Origin: Euhalothece natronophila Z-M001
GTDB lineage: Bacteria > Cyanobacteriota > Cyanobacteriia > Cyanobacteriales > Rubidibacteraceae
Length of the DNA stretch: 64,000 nt
Direction of reading: 5' to 3'
Assembly (NCBI RefSeq): GCF_007904085.1
Contig: NZ_CP042326.1
Coordinates: 3,262,960 to 3,326,959, forward strand
Under the pieces are notes generated by a model, which ran no database searches, was not told where the DNA came from, and worked only from the letters and a program-made list of their open reading frames with translations. Below are positions 62,518 to 64,000 of the stretch, piece after piece. The position numbers and the translations under genes were made by a program. The number at the start of each line of letters is the position of its first letter. Positions within the stretch are counted from its first letter, which is position 1.

Positions 62518-63836
62518 ATGAAAGCATACGTAATTGGTTTAGGACGCTCTGGAATTGCGGCTGCCCGTGTCTTAAAAAAGCAAGGTTGGGAAGTAATAAT
62601 CAGCGATCGCAACCTCACTCCCTCTCTCCAAGAAACTCAGCGTCGCCTAGCACAAGAAGGGATTACTGTCAAACTCAATGATACTCCCACGATTGAGGAA
62701 GTAAAAACCGTTGACACGATTATTGCTAGTCCTGGTGTTCCTTGGGATATTCCCCTGTTAGTCCGCGCCCGTGAATACAATATTCCTGTTTATGGGGAAA
62801 TTGAATTGGCCTGGCGTAGTTTAAAGGATATTCCTTGGGTGGGCATTAGCGGAACTAATGGTAAAACCACCACAACTGCTCTTTGTGCGGCATTATTTCA
62901 AGGCAGTGGCTTAAATGCCCCTGCTTGTGGCAATATTGGGGACGCTGCCTGTGAGTTGTGCTAAAAGATAGCAGTTGGGATTGGATTATTGCTGAAATTA
63001 GTAGTTATCAAATTGAATCATCGCAACAACTTGCCCCAGAGATTGGCATTTGGACAACGTTTAGCCCCGATCATCTCGAACGTCACTACACCCTTGAAAA
63101 TTATTTTCAAATCAAAAAATCACTGCTCGATCGCGCTCACTTTAAGATTATTAATGGCGATGATCCTATCTCCGCAGTTTAGCAGAAGAAAATTGGTCAA
63201 ATGTGCATTGGACAAGTATTAAAGGGTTAGAGGGATTAATTGGTGAACCCAGTCAAGGCATTTATATTGAAGACGGGGAAGTTATTGCCTATGGGGAAAA
63301 AATCATAATGTTAGTGACTTTCCCATGGTGGGGGATCATAATCTACAAAATTTACTATTAGCCATTGGCGCAGCCCGTTTAGCAGGATTAGACAAAAGCG
63401 CGATCGCGCAAAGTATTATTAATTTTAAGGGCGTTCCCCATCGCCTCGAACCCGTTTGCGAAATTAAGGAGTCTCTTTCATTAACGACAAGCAAGCCACT
63501 AATTGAACTGCGTGGGTGGGATATCTTTCCGTTCCATGTCCTGTTATCTCTTTGACCGAAGGGCAAGCCAAAAACCGTACGAATGAGGAATGGTTTACTC
63601 ATATTAAAGAAAAAAGCCAGGCAGTGTTACCATTTGGAGAAGCTCTTTCTAAGGTTCTCAACGCTTTAGGGAATGGCTTAACAGGCTTATCATGAGGTAG
63701 AACCATGAATATGCATGTTAAGACTGCCGTTAAAATGGCCGAGAAAAAACAGGGTTCTGTGGTGTTATTTTCTCCCGCCTTTGCCAGTTTTGATTAACAT
63801 GAACACTTTGAAACACGCGGTGATCAATTCGTTTAG
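62518..63836 (+). pseudogene. murD: UDP-N-acetylmuramoylalanine-D-glutamate ligase, multiple frameshifts
   Basis: The pieces together give a whole MurD: YVIGLGRSGIAAARVL, SGTNGKTTTTALCAALF (ATP loop), [63 protein letters not shown], and late VVLFSPAFASFD. The frame breaks at about 62957 (lost G), 63170 (lost T), 63312 (lost A), 63467 (lost G) and again near 63490-63515. Nearly all are single-base losses in short runs. MurD is essential, so errors near a sequence end are more likely than decay. It lies 79 bp after clpC. Confidence 0.85.
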
Positions 63837-64000
63837 TTGTGTTTAACCAGTCCCTAGAAATCTTACCTACAATAAAGATCATTCGCTTTTGTCATCCCTT
63901 TTATTAGCACCGTTTCTATTACACTCGGAGTCACTTTTAGGGCTTCATTATATAGAGGCTGTTCTCAGTGGGAAAACTTACCTAAAACGTGACCCAAGTA
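63837..64000. other. Unresolved right-end sequence
   Basis: After the murD end (TAG at 63834-63836) no complete gene is visible. A plus-strand frame near 63945-63999 reads LHYIEAVLSGKTYLKRDPS and runs off the edge, but given the many base losses just upstream I do not assign it. It could be the start of the next gene, its true frame hidden by errors. Confidence 0.3.

Noticed and set aside
62518..63836. Genuine pseudogenisation of murD
   Set aside because: murD is essential and the breaks are mostly one-base homopolymer losses clustered at the edge; a sequencing artefact is the simpler explanation, though it cannot be excluded.

Overview
The window is chromosomal DNA from a cyanobacterium. 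The evidence is the many GCGATCGC (HIP1) octamers, often extended to GCGCGATCGCGC, together with genes confined to or typical of cyanobacteria and plastids: ycf46, ycf35, biliverdin reductase, the PetR/PetP copper switch pair, a DesA-type desaturase, a TIGR02652 protein and a DUF4330 protein. The cluster of MscS-type channels fits an osmotically challenged, perhaps halotolerant unicellular lineage, but that is inference. Most of the window is ordinary core genome with short intergenic gaps; no prophage, CRISPR array or intact insertion sequence is visible.

Layout: 1-7.6 kb holds a CASTOR/POLLUX-like channel (cut by the left edge), an HlyD-type adaptor, a Uma2 protein, a run of small metabolic/unknown genes and one MscS channel. 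7.9-9.9 kb holds an arsS-like radical SAM gene, a TVP38 membrane protein and a tnpB-less IS200/IS605-like mini-element. 9.9-17 kb holds bvdR, sufE, four tandem MscS paralogues and mreC. 17-24.3 kb holds unknown membrane and cytosolic proteins (one with a TIR/deoxyribosyltransferase-like motif), the petR-petP operon, a methyltransferase, a peroxiredoxin-like protein and a lipid kinase. 24.5-27.4 kb holds gltX and an amidase.

27.5-33.1 kb is the most accessory part. It has a stand-alone MotA/MotB-like (ZorA/ZorB-like) pair in an organism group without flagella, a Uma2 protein, an unknown gene, and a type II restriction-modification pair. The pair lies between two directly oriented copies of the start of that unknown gene, next to a truncated outer-membrane-barrel fragment. 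No perfect HIP1 site was seen over most of this stretch.

33.2-43.5 kb holds pfkA divergent from a class II aldolase, a TPR protein, uvrC, a methyltransferase, a tiny basic protein, a purine permease, and a COG0523 GTPase plus two metallophosphoesterases behind a Zur/Fur-like palindrome. 43.6-54.1 kb holds a B12-binding radical SAM enzyme, an RHH-ycf46-ycf35 stress cluster, cobK, a DUF2470 protein, desA, ndk, a GH10-like protein, a TerD protein and a CPA2 antiporter. 54.2-59 kb holds gatA with a hydrolase, tRNA-Asp, and MgtC- and MgtE-type proteins. mgtE has a roughly 545-nt leader behind a near-consensus promoter that abuts a relic transposon end.

From about 60.7 kb to the right edge the sequence carries many one-base deletions, mostly in homopolymers, that break clpC and then murD repeatedly. 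Because murD is essential, the simplest reading is poor sequence quality near a contig end rather than gene decay; calls there should be treated with care.
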